Positions 28,271 through 38,190 are shown, counted from the stretch's first letter. The stretch is 64,000 nt of DNA from Sphingobacterium sp. R2 (GCF_040760075.1 NZ_CP142884.1:4960001-5024000), one strand, 5' to 3'. Notes: generated by a model not told the origin, from the sequence alone. Translations and numbers: made by a program.

Positions 28271-28856
28271 TACTTAAAAGCGCTATGCTACAAACTTAGT
28301 TAATTCTTATGGAATCCATCATATGCCTACAACTTAACACCAACTTATCCCTAACAGCAATTTTTATTCAATTTTTAGACAGTAATTCGTCATTGCTTAT
28401 TCAGTGCACACTGAGTAATTACTGAACAAGCACTGAACGAGCAGTGTAAAATAGGTCAATTTGGTTACCAGTTGATTCTCATTTGCTGCTGCTAAGAAAT
28501 AAGAGATAAAAAAAGTTAGGAATCATTTAAACAAAAAAAAGGCTAGGTCAACCACGAACCTAGCCTCTACAAAAAACAATCCTTTAACCTGCGTTTATTT
28601 AACTAATTAATACATTTCCGATCAAATAACAGTGTTCACGGCAAATCGTTTAAATTATTTTTATTTTTTTTTGATAGTGTCCCATCAAACACTATAAAAC
28701 ACGCAACCTTCAACGTTAAGCTCATACGTGTTCAGCCAGCTACATCGCTCATACCAATCGTGCATTACAGCTAACAAATTACAATAGCCAAACCTATACA
28801 TAATTTTTTTTTTCAAACGAAGCCAATGAAGTGTTGTTCTTTTTAAAAAAGTATAT
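28271..28856. promoter_or_regulatory. 586-base intergenic region with regulator promoter, repeats and orphan terminator
   Basis: No gene is supported here. From left to right: a minus-strand -7 box TAAGTTTG at 28291-28298, 20 bases before the HTCS start; the palindrome TCAGTG-CA-CACTGA at 28401-28414; two 11-base direct repeats ACTGAACAAGC/ACTGAACGAGC at 28421-28442; a leftward terminator at 28540-28566; a 7-bp hairpin at 28674-28695; and a second minus-strand -7 match TAGGTTTG at 28789-28796. The right part could encode a leftward small RNA. A 38-codon leftward frame also exists there (about 28682-28800) but has no other support. Confidence 0.4.
28540..28566 (-). terminator. Leftward intrinsic terminator without an adjacent leftward gene
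   Basis: Arms AGGCTAGGT (28540-28548) and ACCTAGCCT (28558-28566) are perfect. On the minus strand the stem is followed at once by a run of T (plus-strand A-run 28533-28540), the mark of an intrinsic terminator for leftward transcription. The genes to the right (28857 onward) run rightward, so it has no obvious protein gene to serve. Confidence 0.7.
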
Positions 28857-29039
28857 ATGGCACATTTAGAAGTAAAACCTAAAAATGGAGCACCTTGGTG
28901 GCTATGGCTCCTGCTATCACTTCTTGCATTGGGATTGGTTCTCTATTTTGTAAACCGCTACAACAGCGGCGCACAATTAAACGAGGCTACTCCAGACACA
29001 AGTGTAAACACCACAGCGCCACTAAGAGATACTCTTTAG
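28857..29039 (+). CDS. Small single-pass membrane protein, hypothetical
   Basis: 60 residues starting at ATG 28857. A short basic N-terminus with a proline-tryptophan stretch (GAPWWLWLLL) leads into one membrane helix at about 13-31, followed by a polar, Thr-rich tail (APLRDTL). This shape is seen in small Bacteroidetes membrane proteins next to PRC-barrel genes; no function is known. It lies 39 bases upstream of the PRC-barrel gene on the same strand and is probably co-transcribed. Confidence 0.7.
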   Translation: MAHLEVKPKNGAPWWLWLLLSLLALGLVLYFVNRYNSGAQLNEATPDTSVNTTAPLRDTL

Positions 29040-29078
29040 ACCCTCGTGAAATAATTGAATAACTCAAAAACTAAAAAC

Positions 29079-29810
29079 ATGGCAATAGAAGACAAAAATT
29101 ATAATCATTTGATTGAACTCGGCGGAAGCGATTATGAAATAGTCGATGGAGAACCTGATATCCGCGGATGGAAAGTGAAAAATGAGGCTGGTCAATTGAT
29201 CGGACAGGTAACAGATCTGCTGTTTGATCCGCAGAGCCAACAGGTTCGCTATCTTATCATCGACCTGAATGATGCTGAATTTGTTGTGGAGGAAGATAAG
29301 AAAATACTTGTACCCATCGGTCTTGCCTCGCTTTATGACGGCACGAAGATTCAGGCGAGTAATGATACCGCTTACCCAACTCCCCCCGTTGAGCCGATTA
29401 ATCATAGCGTGATCTTTACTGTCGACGAGATTCCGACAGAAGAGCCCGCAACGGATTATTTATACAATCCTGCTGATGATGGAGAGGTGGTGGTTCTATC
29501 CATTACTGAAGATCAGGTCATTCGACTGCCTGCTTACCATGAAGATCATGTCGATCCGGAAACGGAATTATCTATCCGGCACATCTTTGAAGGCACCGGA
29601 AATGTTGGATTTGTCGTAAGCGACAATAGTTATGATCCATCCACATTTTATACGCATTACCACTTTAGCGAAGATACTTTTTATAGCGAAGGAAAACAAA
29701 TGGATACACTTCCTTCTGATCAAGCTCAACGGACTAGAAGAGTGGCTGCTCGATACGAACATGGGACAGCGTATGAACCTGGTACACGCAACAACAACAA
29801 CGAACTATAA
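29079..29810 (+). CDS. PRC-barrel domain protein
   Basis: 243 residues from ATG 29079; an in-frame TTG at 29055 is possible but less likely. A PRC-barrel lies at about 25-95 (DIRGWKVKNEAGQLIGQVTDLLFD, then VRYLIIDL and ILVPIGLASLY). A second, similar block follows at about 130-185 (VVVLSITEDQVIRLPAYHED). The tail is polar and Asn-rich. There is no signal peptide. Such proteins in this phylum occur with stress genes (CsbD, DUF2383, YihY), all of which are found within 11 kb here. Function unknown. Confidence 0.8.
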   Translation: MAIEDKNYNHLIELGGSDYEIVDGEPDIRGWKVKNEAGQLIGQVTDLLFDPQSQQVRYLIIDLNDAEFVVEEDKKILVPIGLASLYDGTKIQASNDTAYPTPPVEPINHSVIFTVDEIPTEEPATDYLYNPADDGEVVVLSITEDQVIRLPAYHEDHVDPETELSIRHIFEGTGNVGFVVSDNSYDPSTFYTHYHFSEDTFYSEGKQMDTLPSDQAQRTRRVAARYEHGTAYEPGTRNNNNEL

Positions 29811-29840
29811 ACAAACGCTATTACGTATACTCATTTGCAT

Positions 29841-29890
29841 ATACTCATTCCGGCTTCGATACGCTATTAGCAAAGCCGGAATGAGTGTAT
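29841..29890 (+). terminator. Long hairpin after the PRC-barrel gene
   Basis: Arms ACTCATTCCGGCTT (29843-29856) and AAGCCGGAATGAGT (29873-29886) are perfect over 14 bp, and ATA/TAT continues the stem past a one-base bulge. The loop is 16 bases. There is no T-run, so it may be an RNA stabiliser or processing signal as well as a terminator. TATACTCATT is repeated just before it (about 29826 and 29840). Confidence 0.5.
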
Positions 29891-30055
29891 AGATAAAACA
29901 CTCCCTTTGATGTGAAATGAGGTGCAGCGTTTAAATACGCCTTGACAGTGTATTTTATAACCTAAACCACCACATCAACTACCTAAATTCCCTAACAAAT
30001 TGCCAAAATTGCACCATAATTGCATACTGTTACAAGACATCAATATAAATCGGTT

Positions 30056-30214
30056 ATGAAAACAAATTATAAAATTGTCAGCGAGAAAAACAGGAAAACG
30101 ATCAGTAGATATTACGAAAAATATAGCTGGTATAAGTTGGACCGCGAGGAACTGGCGCAAGAATTACTTATCCGGGGAGGCTTTTTAATCATCCTGGCGT
30201 ATATGCTGTGGTAA
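30056..30214 (+). CDS. Short hypothetical protein with C-terminal hydrophobic segment
   Basis: 52 residues from ATG 30056. The first 35 residues are charged (KIVSEKNRKTISRYYEKYSWYKLDREELAQELL), the last 15 hydrophobic (GGFLIILAYMLW), so it may be tail-anchored. It was not recognised. The length and composition are protein-like, but no promoter box or relative was identified. It lies 64 bases before tamB. Confidence 0.45.
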   Translation: MKTNYKIVSEKNRKTISRYYEKYSWYKLDREELAQELLIRGGFLIILAYMLW

Positions 30215-30278
30215 AAAAATGACATTATAGCGATATCTATCTATAAATTCCAAACCATTTGTATGGTTATGTTGTCTT

Positions 30279-33200
30279 ATGTGTAAACTTAAATCAGACA
30301 ACACATTGAACAGATTTACCCGAATTGCTTTAAAAACATTATTGTGGATTATTGGCGGAATCATTGGACTCTTCATTCTAATTATTTTTTTGCTGCGTCT
30401 TCCCACGATACAGAATTATATTGCCGGAAAAGTAACCCATTATGTCGAAGGCAAGATTGGCACCCCCGTTAGAATTGGCTATATCAATATTGATTTTCCA
30501 AAAAAGCTGGTTTTGGAAAACATCTATCTCGAAGATCAGAGTAAGGACACTTTAGTTGCTGGAAAGAGCATTGCGGTGGATATCAATATGCTAAAATTAT
30601 TGAAAAATACAGTAGAAATCCAAAGTTTGGAAGTTGAGGGTGTTACGGCCAAAATACAACGTACTTTACCCGATAGCGCCTTTAATTTCGATTATATCGT
30701 TAAGGCTTTTGCGTCTGAAAAAGAAAGTCAACCTACTGCTGATACTACGTCTGCCCTGCTGTTTAACCTCGATAAAATTAAATTTTCAAAAATACATGTT
30801 GTCTATACCGACGAAGTAATCGGTAGCGGCGCCGACGTGTATTTAGGCAGTTTAAACACCAATATAAAGAAGTTTGACCTCACGAACAACATGGCCTTTG
30901 AGCTTCCCAAAATTAATATAGACGGACTAAATGCGACCATTAAGCAATGGAAACCCGCCGTGGATGGCTCGGGTCCTTCTGTTGAAGACTTTGGGATCAC
31001 CGATAAAACCGCGCAGACGACGTCCCTCCTCCCCGATGTTGGCATTCAAGTGGCAGACCTCAAAAATGTTCTGGTCCGATATGAAGATCAGGCCAGCGCA
31101 CTTAAGTCCGAATTTAAAATAAAAAGCTTTTATGCCGACCTCAATAAAATTGATCTGAACAAAGAGTTTGTGGATATTCAAAAGCTTGATCTAGACGGGT
31201 CGGACAACAATGTCTTGCTGGGAAAAATTCAAAAAACGCTTTCCCAAGAGGGAAAAGCTAACCCGAAGAAAGCCGATGCAGCGCAAATAGATTCAAGTGC
31301 GACTGGAAAAATGAATTGGGTGGTATCGGCCAAAGACATCCGCGTCAATAACACCACTATTCGTTTTAGAGATGACAACCAGCCCCGCATGAAGGGTTTC
31401 GATTATTTTAACATCCACATGCCAGGTCTTAAAACGCAGCTGACTGATTTATATTATAGCGCAGATTCCATCAGCGGATCATTGAAAGAGCTTGTAGCTT
31501 CAGACCATTCTGGCTTCGTTATCAAACAGCTGAAAGCCGATTTCAACTATACCAATACCGGTGCCGAAATCAAAAACCTATATGTAGAAACTCCGCGGAC
31601 ACTGATCCGAAACTATGTCAAATTCAGTTACCCTTCCCTAGATCTGATTGCCAAAAAACCAGAACTGATTACCGTGAACGCCAACATCAGCAAGAGTCAT
31701 ATCGATATGCGAGATATCCGATTTCTTGCACCCTTCCTCGATACCATGCAAGTGATGAAGCCGTTGCTCGATAAGAAATTTTATATTGATACCCGTATTG
31801 TCGGCCGTGTAAATGACCTTCATATCCCTACAATCGATTTTCAAACGTTATCAAATACGCGGCTGATCGCCAGTCTTCATCTAAAAGGACTTCCCGATAT
31901 GAATAAGTTGTCGGTAGACCTGAATCTGAAAAAACTGACCACAGGCCGTTCGGATATCGAAAAACTAGTTGCTAAGTCCATGTTGCCGAGTGGCATTCAA
32001 CTCCCCAACACCATTGGCCTTAGTGGTACTTTCAAAGGCGGAATGACTGCCTTTAATACGAAACTTGCACTGGTTACTGAAAAAGGGACAGCCAAACTCG
32101 ATGGAAAGGTCAATATGGCCAAACAAGATACCAGTTACGATGCAGCAGTCAGCGTCCGTGACCTCAATATCGGTCAGATTATGCAGATGGACAGTACATT
32201 GGGCATTCTTTCGTTTGAAGGAAAGATTAAGGGAAAGGGAACTGACCCCAAGAAACTTATGGCAAACTTTGATGGTAAAGTGAACAGGCTCGACGCTATG
32301 GGCTACCGCTATCACGATATCGGCATGACGCTTTCGGCAGATAAAGGCGCTATCAAAGCATCCGTTTTAAGTCCCGACCCAAATATCAAACTGAAACTGA
32401 ACGCTACGGCCAATACGAGGGCTAAGTATCCTAAGGTGGCCTTTGAACTAGCCGTAGATAGCATCAATCTGCAAAAGCTAAACTTAATGCCGGATGCTCT
32501 CACCTACCGGGGTAAGCTAACTGGTAATTTTGCCACTGCTGATCCAAACTTCCTCAACGGTGAAGCACATATTACCAACTCGCTGATCCGATACAACAAC
32601 GATCGTTATGCGCTGGACTCTGTATCCTTACTGGCCAAGGCCGATACGAGCCGCAACCAGCTGATCTTGAAATCTGATTTTTTAAATGCCCACCTGGTTG
32701 GTCAATACAAAATTCTGGAACTGCAAAGTGCCGTTCAGGATCTTCTGCAGGTATATTATAAACCTGAAAAACCCGTTTCGATTCCACCATATTCGCCGCA
32801 GCGCATCGAATTTTCGGCACAGCTGACACGAAATAGACTGATTCAGGATTTTCTTCCAGAACTCACTGAAATGAAAGCCATCAGTTTGGACGGTCTATTT
32901 AACAGCGCGTCCAAAAACCTCTCAGCCAAGTTAGATGCACCGCGCATCGTTTACGGCGGTACAGAAATAAACAATGTAACCTTGGATATCAATAGTCTCG
33001 ATAGCGCACTTTACTATTCGGCGCTTATCAACAAGGTTAAAGTCAGCAGTATTGAGCTTACCAATACGGTTTTCAGCGGAAAGGTCGCGCAAAACATGAT
33101 TAACATGGGGCTATGGATCAAAGATAAACAAAATAAAGAGCAATATCACGTTGGGGCAGACATGCAGGCGCGAAATGGACTATTCGAATTCAGCCTGCTG

Positions 33201-35627
33201 CAGGACGGCTTAATGCTCAATTACGATAAGTGGGATGTGGCCCCCAACAACACGCTTAAATTTGGTAGTGCCGGGATATTGGCCAACAATTTTGTACTGC
33301 GTAACAAGGGCCAGGAACTCCGCATTGCTTCCCAGGATAGCCTATTCAATTCACCTTTAAATGTAGCGTTCAACAATTTTCGCATTGAGACGCTGACCAA
33401 AATGGTGATGAGCGACAGTCTCGATGTGGGCGGTGGTATCAACGGACAAACCACACTATCCCGACTCGAAAGTAGTCCTGTGTTTGTTGCCGATCTTGTG
33501 GTAGATAAGTTTTACTTCGGAAAAGATACCGTCGGAAATATCAATATAAAAGTCAACAATGCACGTGAAAACACCTACAATGCCAATGTGAGCATTACCG
33601 AAAACGGAAATAACCTCGTCCTTAGCGGAGACTTTATCAATCCACCACAGGGTGATGCCACGCTTGACTTTACGCTGGATGTCGCACCGCTAACCATGAA
33701 GACCGTGCAGGCCTTTAGTATGGGTAACTTGAAAGATGCCAAGGGCAACCTCGAAGGTCAGCTAAAAATAACGGGGTCGCCGTCAAAACCACAGATTAGG
33801 GGCGACCTTAATTTTAGGGAGGCCGAATTCAATGTTGCCATGCTCAATTCACTTTTTAAAGCAAAAGATGAACAGATCCGCTTCGACCAAAACGGCATAT
33901 CCTTTCCAAATTTTGAGCTTGAAGATAGCAAAGGGAATATGGCTCAAATTAGTGGTTCGATCCGTACGCAGACCTACACCGATTTCGACTTTGACCTCAA
34001 CATCGAGATGGACAACTTTGAAGTACTGAATTCCACGCAAGCGGACAACGATATGTTTTATGGAAAAATGTATCTTGGCACCAATCTGCAAATCGGCGGA
34101 AATCTGGACAAACCAATTGTGGATGGAACTATCAAGGTACTCGATAGCACCGACTTTACGCTGGTCATGCCCAACAATGAACCTGGGATGGCCGACCGGA
34201 AAGGGGTGGTTGAATTTGTCGACAAACGGGATACCGCCACTGCAAATGCACTTGCCAGACTAGATTCGATGACCGTAACGAAACTCACTGGAATAGATGT
34301 CGACCTGAATTTACAGACCGATAAAGATGCCAAGTTTAAGATTTTACTCGATGCAGGTTCGCAGGACGCTCTCAACATTCAGGGGGAAGCCGAACTTAAT
34401 GCCGGCGTGGATGCCAGCGGTAAAATTACGATGTCAGGGACATTTACCGTGGAGAAAGGAAGTTATTCATTTAGCTTTGGACCGGTCAGTAAAGATTTTA
34501 CCTTTCAAAAAGGAAGCACAATAACCTGGAATGGCGATCCTTTGGACGCACAGTTGAACATAACAGCCGTATACACTTTGAAGGCGCCAACGTTAGAATT
34601 GGTTGCACCACAGCTCGGTACCCAAAACGCCAACTTATATAAACAAAAGATTCCATTTGACGTGCTGTTGAAGATCTCGGATCAGTTGTTTCAGCCACAG
34701 CTTAATTTCGACATCGACCTGAATGCTAATAATGCCATTGTATCGCAGGATGTCATCAGTAAGGTGGACAACGCATTAACAACATTGCGCGACAACCCGT
34801 CCGATCTTAATAAACAGGTGTTTTCATTAATTGTACTCGGCCGGTTTATGTCTGCCAATCCATTTGAAAGCCTTTCCGGCGGCGGTGGTACAGAAGCACT
34901 GGTACGGAATAGCGTCAGTTCGTTTTTGAGTGCTCAGCTCAACCGACTGGCTTCAGACCTGATTACTGGAGTGGAGCTTGATTTCAACCTCACATCGGAA
35001 GACGATTACAGCACGGGTGCGGCTCAGACGCGTACCGACCTGAACATTGGCGTCTCCAAGATGTTACTCAACGACCGCCTGAAAGTCAGCATCGGATCTA
35101 ATTTTGAGGTAGAAGGAAATTCCCGTCCCGGAGAGGCTTCCAATAACATCGCGGGTGATATTCAACTGGATTATCAACTCTCCCAAGATGGACGCTACTT
35201 TGCGCGCTTCTACCGTAAAAATCAATATCAAGTTACCCTACAGGGGCAATTTGTTGAAACCGGAATCGGTTTCATTATCAACATGGACTACAACAGATTC
35301 AAGGAGATCTTTATGCGCTCCAAAAAATTGAAGGAATTCTACGACACCGGCAGCAAGAAGTTTAGGAAACGCTTTGATGTGGATCGTATGGAGCAGGATT
35401 CGGCGTATCGCGACAGCGTTAGAACAGTTATTCGCGACAGTCTAATGCTGCATAGCCCAGAATACCGCAAACGGATTGAAGAGCAGAAAAAAGAACAGCA
35501 ACGCCGCCAGGAGGTGGACAGTACAACACATAGGACGCAAAAAAATAATGCGCCGAAACATTTAGATACGATTAAAACTACAGCGATTAAAAATGAAGAT
35601 GAGGAAAGGGCTTACCATGCAAATTAA
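30279..35627 (+). CDS. tamB: TamB-like translocation and assembly module protein
   Basis: 1782 residues. One membrane anchor near the N-terminus (about 18-43, TLLWIIGGIIGLFILIIFLL) is followed by a long AsmA-like beta-groove region and, at about 1290-1690, the DUF490/TamB C-terminal domain (VEKGSYSFSFGPVSKDFTF, GDPLDAQLNITAVYTLKAPTL, then the FDIDLN and FSLIVLGRFM segments). A charged Gln/Lys tail ends the protein. TamB spans the periplasm from the inner membrane, takes part in lipid transfer or outer membrane protein assembly, and works with a TamA-type Omp85 protein. The gene overlaps the TamA-type gene by 11 bases, so the two are translationally coupled. Confidence 0.93.
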   Translation: MCKLKSDNTLNRFTRIALKTLLWIIGGIIGLFILIIFLLRLPTIQNYIAGKVTHYVEGKIGTPVRIGYINIDFPKKLVLENIYLEDQSKDTLVAGKSIAVDINMLKLLKNTVEIQSLEVEGVTAKIQRTLPDSAFNFDYIVKAFASEKESQPTADTTSALLFNLDKIKFSKIHVVYTDEVIGSGADVYLGSLNTNIKKFDLTNNMAFELPKINIDGLNATIKQWKPAVDGSGPSVEDFGITDKTAQTTSLLPDVGIQVADLKNVLVRYEDQASALKSEFKIKSFYADLNKIDLNKEFVDIQKLDLDGSDNNVLLGKIQKTLSQEGKANPKKADAAQIDSSATGKMNWVVSAKDIRVNNTTIRFRDDNQPRMKGFDYFNIHMPGLKTQLTDLYYSADSISGSLKELVASDHSGFVIKQLKADFNYTNTGAEIKNLYVETPRTLIRNYVKFSYPSLDLIAKKPELITVNANISKSHIDMRDIRFLAPFLDTMQVMKPLLDKKFYIDTRIVGRVNDLHIPTIDFQTLSNTRLIASLHLKGLPDMNKLSVDLNLKKLTTGRSDIEKLVAKSMLPSGIQLPNTIGLSGTFKGGMTAFNTKLALVTEKGTAKLDGKVNMAKQDTSYDAAVSVRDLNIGQIMQMDSTLGILSFEGKIKGKGTDPKKLMANFDGKVNRLDAMGYRYHDIGMTLSADKGAIKASVLSPDPNIKLKLNATANTRAKYPKVAFELAVDSINLQKLNLMPDALTYRGKLTGNFATADPNFLNGEAHITNSLIRYNNDRYALDSVSLLAKADTSRNQLILKSDFLNAHLVGQYKILELQSAVQDLLQVYYKPEKPVSIPPYSPQRIEFSAQLTRNRLIQDFLPELTEMKAISLDGLFNSASKNLSAKLDAPRIVYGGTEINNVTLDINSLDSALYYSALINKVKVSSIELTNTVFSGKVAQNMINMGLWIKDKQNKEQYHVGADMQARNGLFEFSLLQDGLMLNYDKWDVAPNNTLKFGSAGILANNFVLRNKGQELRIASQDSLFNSPLNVAFNNFRIETLTKMVMSDSLDVGGGINGQTTLSRLESSPVFVADLVVDKFYFGKDTVGNINIKVNNARENTYNANVSITENGNNLVLSGDFINPPQGDATLDFTLDVAPLTMKTVQAFSMGNLKDAKGNLEGQLKITGSPSKPQIRGDLNFREAEFNVAMLNSLFKAKDEQIRFDQNGISFPNFELEDSKGNMAQISGSIRTQTYTDFDFDLNIEMDNFEVLNSTQADNDMFYGKMYLGTNLQIGGNLDKPIVDGTIKVLDSTDFTLVMPNNEPGMADRKGVVEFVDKRDTATANALARLDSMTVTKLTGIDVDLNLQTDKDAKFKILLDAGSQDALNIQGEAELNAGVDASGKITMSGTFTVEKGSYSFSFGPVSKDFTFQKGSTITWNGDPLDAQLNITAVYTLKAPTLELVAPQLGTQNANLYKQKIPFDVLLKISDQLFQPQLNFDIDLNANNAIVSQDVISKVDNALTTLRDNPSDLNKQVFSLIVLGRFMSANPFESLSGGGGTEALVRNSVSSFLSAQLNRLASDLITGVELDFNLTSEDDYSTGAAQTRTDLNIGVSKMLLNDRLKVSIGSNFEVEGNSRPGEASNNIAGDIQLDYQLSQDGRYFARFYRKNQYQVTLQGQFVETGIGFIINMDYNRFKEIFMRSKKLKEFYDTGSKKFRKRFDVDRMEQDSAYRDSVRTVIRDSLMLHSPEYRKRIEEQKKEQQRRQEVDSTTHRTQKNNAPKHLDTIKTTAIKNEDEERAYHAN

Positions 35628-37923
35628 ATTACAATGGCTTATAGCCTTACTGACAATAGGGGGACTAATTGCTGCTTGTTCTTCTACTAAAAACCTGCCT
35701 GAAGGCGAGAGTCTATATGTGAAAGGGAATGTCAAGATAGCATCGGATACCATTTCAAAGAAAAACAAGGAAAAGCTGGCGACTTATTTGGCAGAGTCGC
35801 TTCGACCTAAGCCCAATAAAAGGGTGTTGGGAATGCCCTATAAACTCTATTTTAATAACATGGCCGGTGACACTGCCCAAAGCAATTTTATCAAACGTTT
35901 TCTCAAAAAAATCGGCGAAGAGCCGGTACTGCTAAGCGATGTCAATCGAGAATACAATGAAAATCTTCTCCGCAATCGACTGGAGAATATTGGATTTTTT
36001 AATGCAGAAGTCACCTCAGATACCATTGTCGAAAATAAAAAAGCTACGGTAGACTATACCGCCACCCCAAACTTGATTTACCGCATAAAATCCGTCACTT
36101 TCGACGTTGACAGCACCACCCAACTCGGCCGCGATATTCGGGAGAATTCAAGCGAGAGCCTCTTGCGGGTTAATAACAATTATAGTCTTGACGTGGTGCT
36201 CAATGAAAGGGACCGCATCGACAATGTATTAAAAAACAAAGGCTACTATTACTTTAGTCCAGACTACATCCTCGTGCAGGTAGATAGTACAATCGGCGAC
36301 CACAAAGTTAACCTCTATGTGACGGTCAAAAAAGAAACGCCTGAACAGGCTCGGGTGCCTTCCAAGATCAATAAGATTTACATCTACCCCAACTATAACG
36401 AGACTGGTACGGGATACCAACGTTCGGCCAGAAATGCTGAATTATTTGACAGCAGTTATTACTTTATCGATCCAAATCATACCTTTCGCAAACCCGTTAT
36501 TGCAAATCACATCTTTTTCAAAGAAGGCGACCTCTATAACAGGGATAGCCACAACAGGACCATCAGCCACCTCGTGAACCTGAATAGCTGGAAATTTGTT
36601 AAAAACAATTTTGTCGATAGCAAAGAAGTACCAAATGCGCTTGATGTGTACTATTACCTTACACCGCTGCCCAAGAAGTCCATACGGGTAGAGCTACTTG
36701 GCAAAATGGCCAGCGTGTACAACGGGACCGAAGTCAATGTGAACTGGACCTTGCGCAACGCTTTCAAAGGTGCCGAAAAGCTTAATATCAATGTATTCGG
36801 CGGTTACGAATTACAGACGGGTGGCAATGCTGATCTCAACTCCAGCTATTTCCGCTACGGTACTGAGGCTACCTTGACTTTCCCACGCATACTAACGCCA
36901 TTTGGTACCATAAATCCGTCGCGCCAATTTATTCCGAATACCTATATCAAAGCACGTTACGAATTTTTAAATCGGAGAAAGGCCTATACCCTTAATTCCA
37001 TTGCTTTGGACTATGGGTATACCTGGCAGGAGAACGAAGAGAAACAGCATGATCTTGCATTGATGGAAATTACCTATGTGCAACCGCGGGGTATTTCAGA
37101 AAGCTACAAAAATCAGATGGATACCATTCCCGCGCTACGCCATGTGATCGACCCCCAATTTACGATTGGTCCCAACTACAATTTCACCTTTCAGAATACC
37201 ATGAAAAAACATCTGCAAAACACTTTTTATTTTAAGGGAAATCTGGATTTTTCGGGCAATATTCTGGGATTGATCAAAGGCGCGGATTTTAATAAGGGCA
37301 AAACTTTTAAGCTCTTCGACGCGTACTTTTCGCAATATATTAAAGCAAGCGTTGACGGCAGGCATTATTTCAAGCTTAGCGAAAATTCACAGCTTGCGTC
37401 GCGGGTAAGTATCGGAATGAGTTACTCGTACGGCAATTCGCGTTCCCTCCCCTATTTGAAACAATATTATGTAGGCGGACCAAATAGTATCCGTGCCTTT
37501 GGTGCGCGTGCGATCGGACCCGGTACCGTGGCACCAGAACGTCTTGGTAATGGTCTTTTTTACGCCGATCAGACGGGTGATATCAAACTGGAGCTCAATA
37601 CCGAATACCGCGCAAAAATTACTGGTCCAATCCATTGGGCGGCCTTTATTGATGCGGGGAATGTATGGCTTCAACGTGAAGATGAAACCAAACCGGGAGG
37701 GAAATTTAGTAAAGATTTTCTCCAGGAGCTCGCTGTGGGCGGCGGATTAGGTTTACGTTTCGACTTTACCTTCCTCATCCTGCGTACCGACTTTTCCATT
37801 CCACTCCGCGTACCTTATTTACCTAAGGGTGAGCGCTGGGTGTTAAAGGATATCGATTTTGGAAGTTCAAGATGGCGTAAAGACAATCTTATGTTTAACC
37901 TTGCGATCGGTTACCCATTCTAA
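35617..37923 (+). CDS. tamL: TamL: lipoprotein-type TamA/BamA family outer membrane protein
   Basis: 768 residues from ATG 35617, whose product starts with a lipoprotein signal peptide and lipobox IAAC; an ATG at 35593 would place eight extra residues before it. POTRA-like domains lie at about 30-320 (NRLENIGFFNAEVTSDT, VLKNKGYYYFSPDYI) and the Omp85 barrel at about 370-768, with IRAF at 625-628 in place of the usual VRGF loop-6 motif, and a C-terminal NLAIGYPF. Bacteroidetes carry this lipidated TamA variant beside tamB, as here. It should work with TamB across the envelope. Confidence 0.92.
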   Translation: MQIKLQWLIALLTIGGLIAACSSTKNLPEGESLYVKGNVKIASDTISKKNKEKLATYLAESLRPKPNKRVLGMPYKLYFNNMAGDTAQSNFIKRFLKKIGEEPVLLSDVNREYNENLLRNRLENIGFFNAEVTSDTIVENKKATVDYTATPNLIYRIKSVTFDVDSTTQLGRDIRENSSESLLRVNNNYSLDVVLNERDRIDNVLKNKGYYYFSPDYILVQVDSTIGDHKVNLYVTVKKETPEQARVPSKINKIYIYPNYNETGTGYQRSARNAELFDSSYYFIDPNHTFRKPVIANHIFFKEGDLYNRDSHNRTISHLVNLNSWKFVKNNFVDSKEVPNALDVYYYLTPLPKKSIRVELLGKMASVYNGTEVNVNWTLRNAFKGAEKLNINVFGGYELQTGGNADLNSSYFRYGTEATLTFPRILTPFGTINPSRQFIPNTYIKARYEFLNRRKAYTLNSIALDYGYTWQENEEKQHDLALMEITYVQPRGISESYKNQMDTIPALRHVIDPQFTIGPNYNFTFQNTMKKHLQNTFYFKGNLDFSGNILGLIKGADFNKGKTFKLFDAYFSQYIKASVDGRHYFKLSENSQLASRVSIGMSYSYGNSRSLPYLKQYYVGGPNSIRAFGARAIGPGTVAPERLGNGLFYADQTGDIKLELNTEYRAKITGPIHWAAFIDAGNVWLQREDETKPGGKFSKDFLQELAVGGGLGLRFDFTFLILRTDFSIPLRVPYLPKGERWVLKDIDFGSSRWRKDNLMFNLAIGYPF

Positions 37924-38141
37924 GGGATGGTGTTAAGCAGCTGAGCATTATAAAGCGTAATTTCTATGCTTAACCCAGCTAATCAGCGGTTGGAAGGAAA
38001 AGAATGTGGACGATCTTTCGCCCTTGATGCTGCTGAAGCTTATTGTAGAACTTACCACTATTATCTATTCTAACAGTTTTGCTGTTCTTATAAACGTAAG
38101 TCTTTTAAGTAGTTATCTTTTTTACAGAAAGCGGCCATAAA

Positions 38142-38173
38142 AAAGGCGGATAACATTGCTGTTATCCGCCTTT
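38142..38173. terminator. Bidirectional terminator between tamL and the CsbD gene
   Basis: Perfect 13-bp arms AAAGGCGGATAAC (38142-38154) and GTTATCCGCCTTT (38161-38173) with a 6-base loop. A-run on the left and T on the right; the T-run is best for the leftward CsbD transcript, whose stop codon is 18 bases away. Bases 37924-38141 show nothing else. Confidence 0.85.
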
Positions 38174-38190
38174 ACCATAAAAACACTATG

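Noticed and set aside
28682..28800. 38-codon minus-strand frame with several Cys and Trp
   Set aside because: Its start coincides with the TAGGTTTG box and the length is within chance; kept only as a remark under the possible small RNA.
29632..29892. 86-codon plus-strand frame
   Set aside because: Alternate frame of the PRC-barrel gene running through the downstream hairpin.
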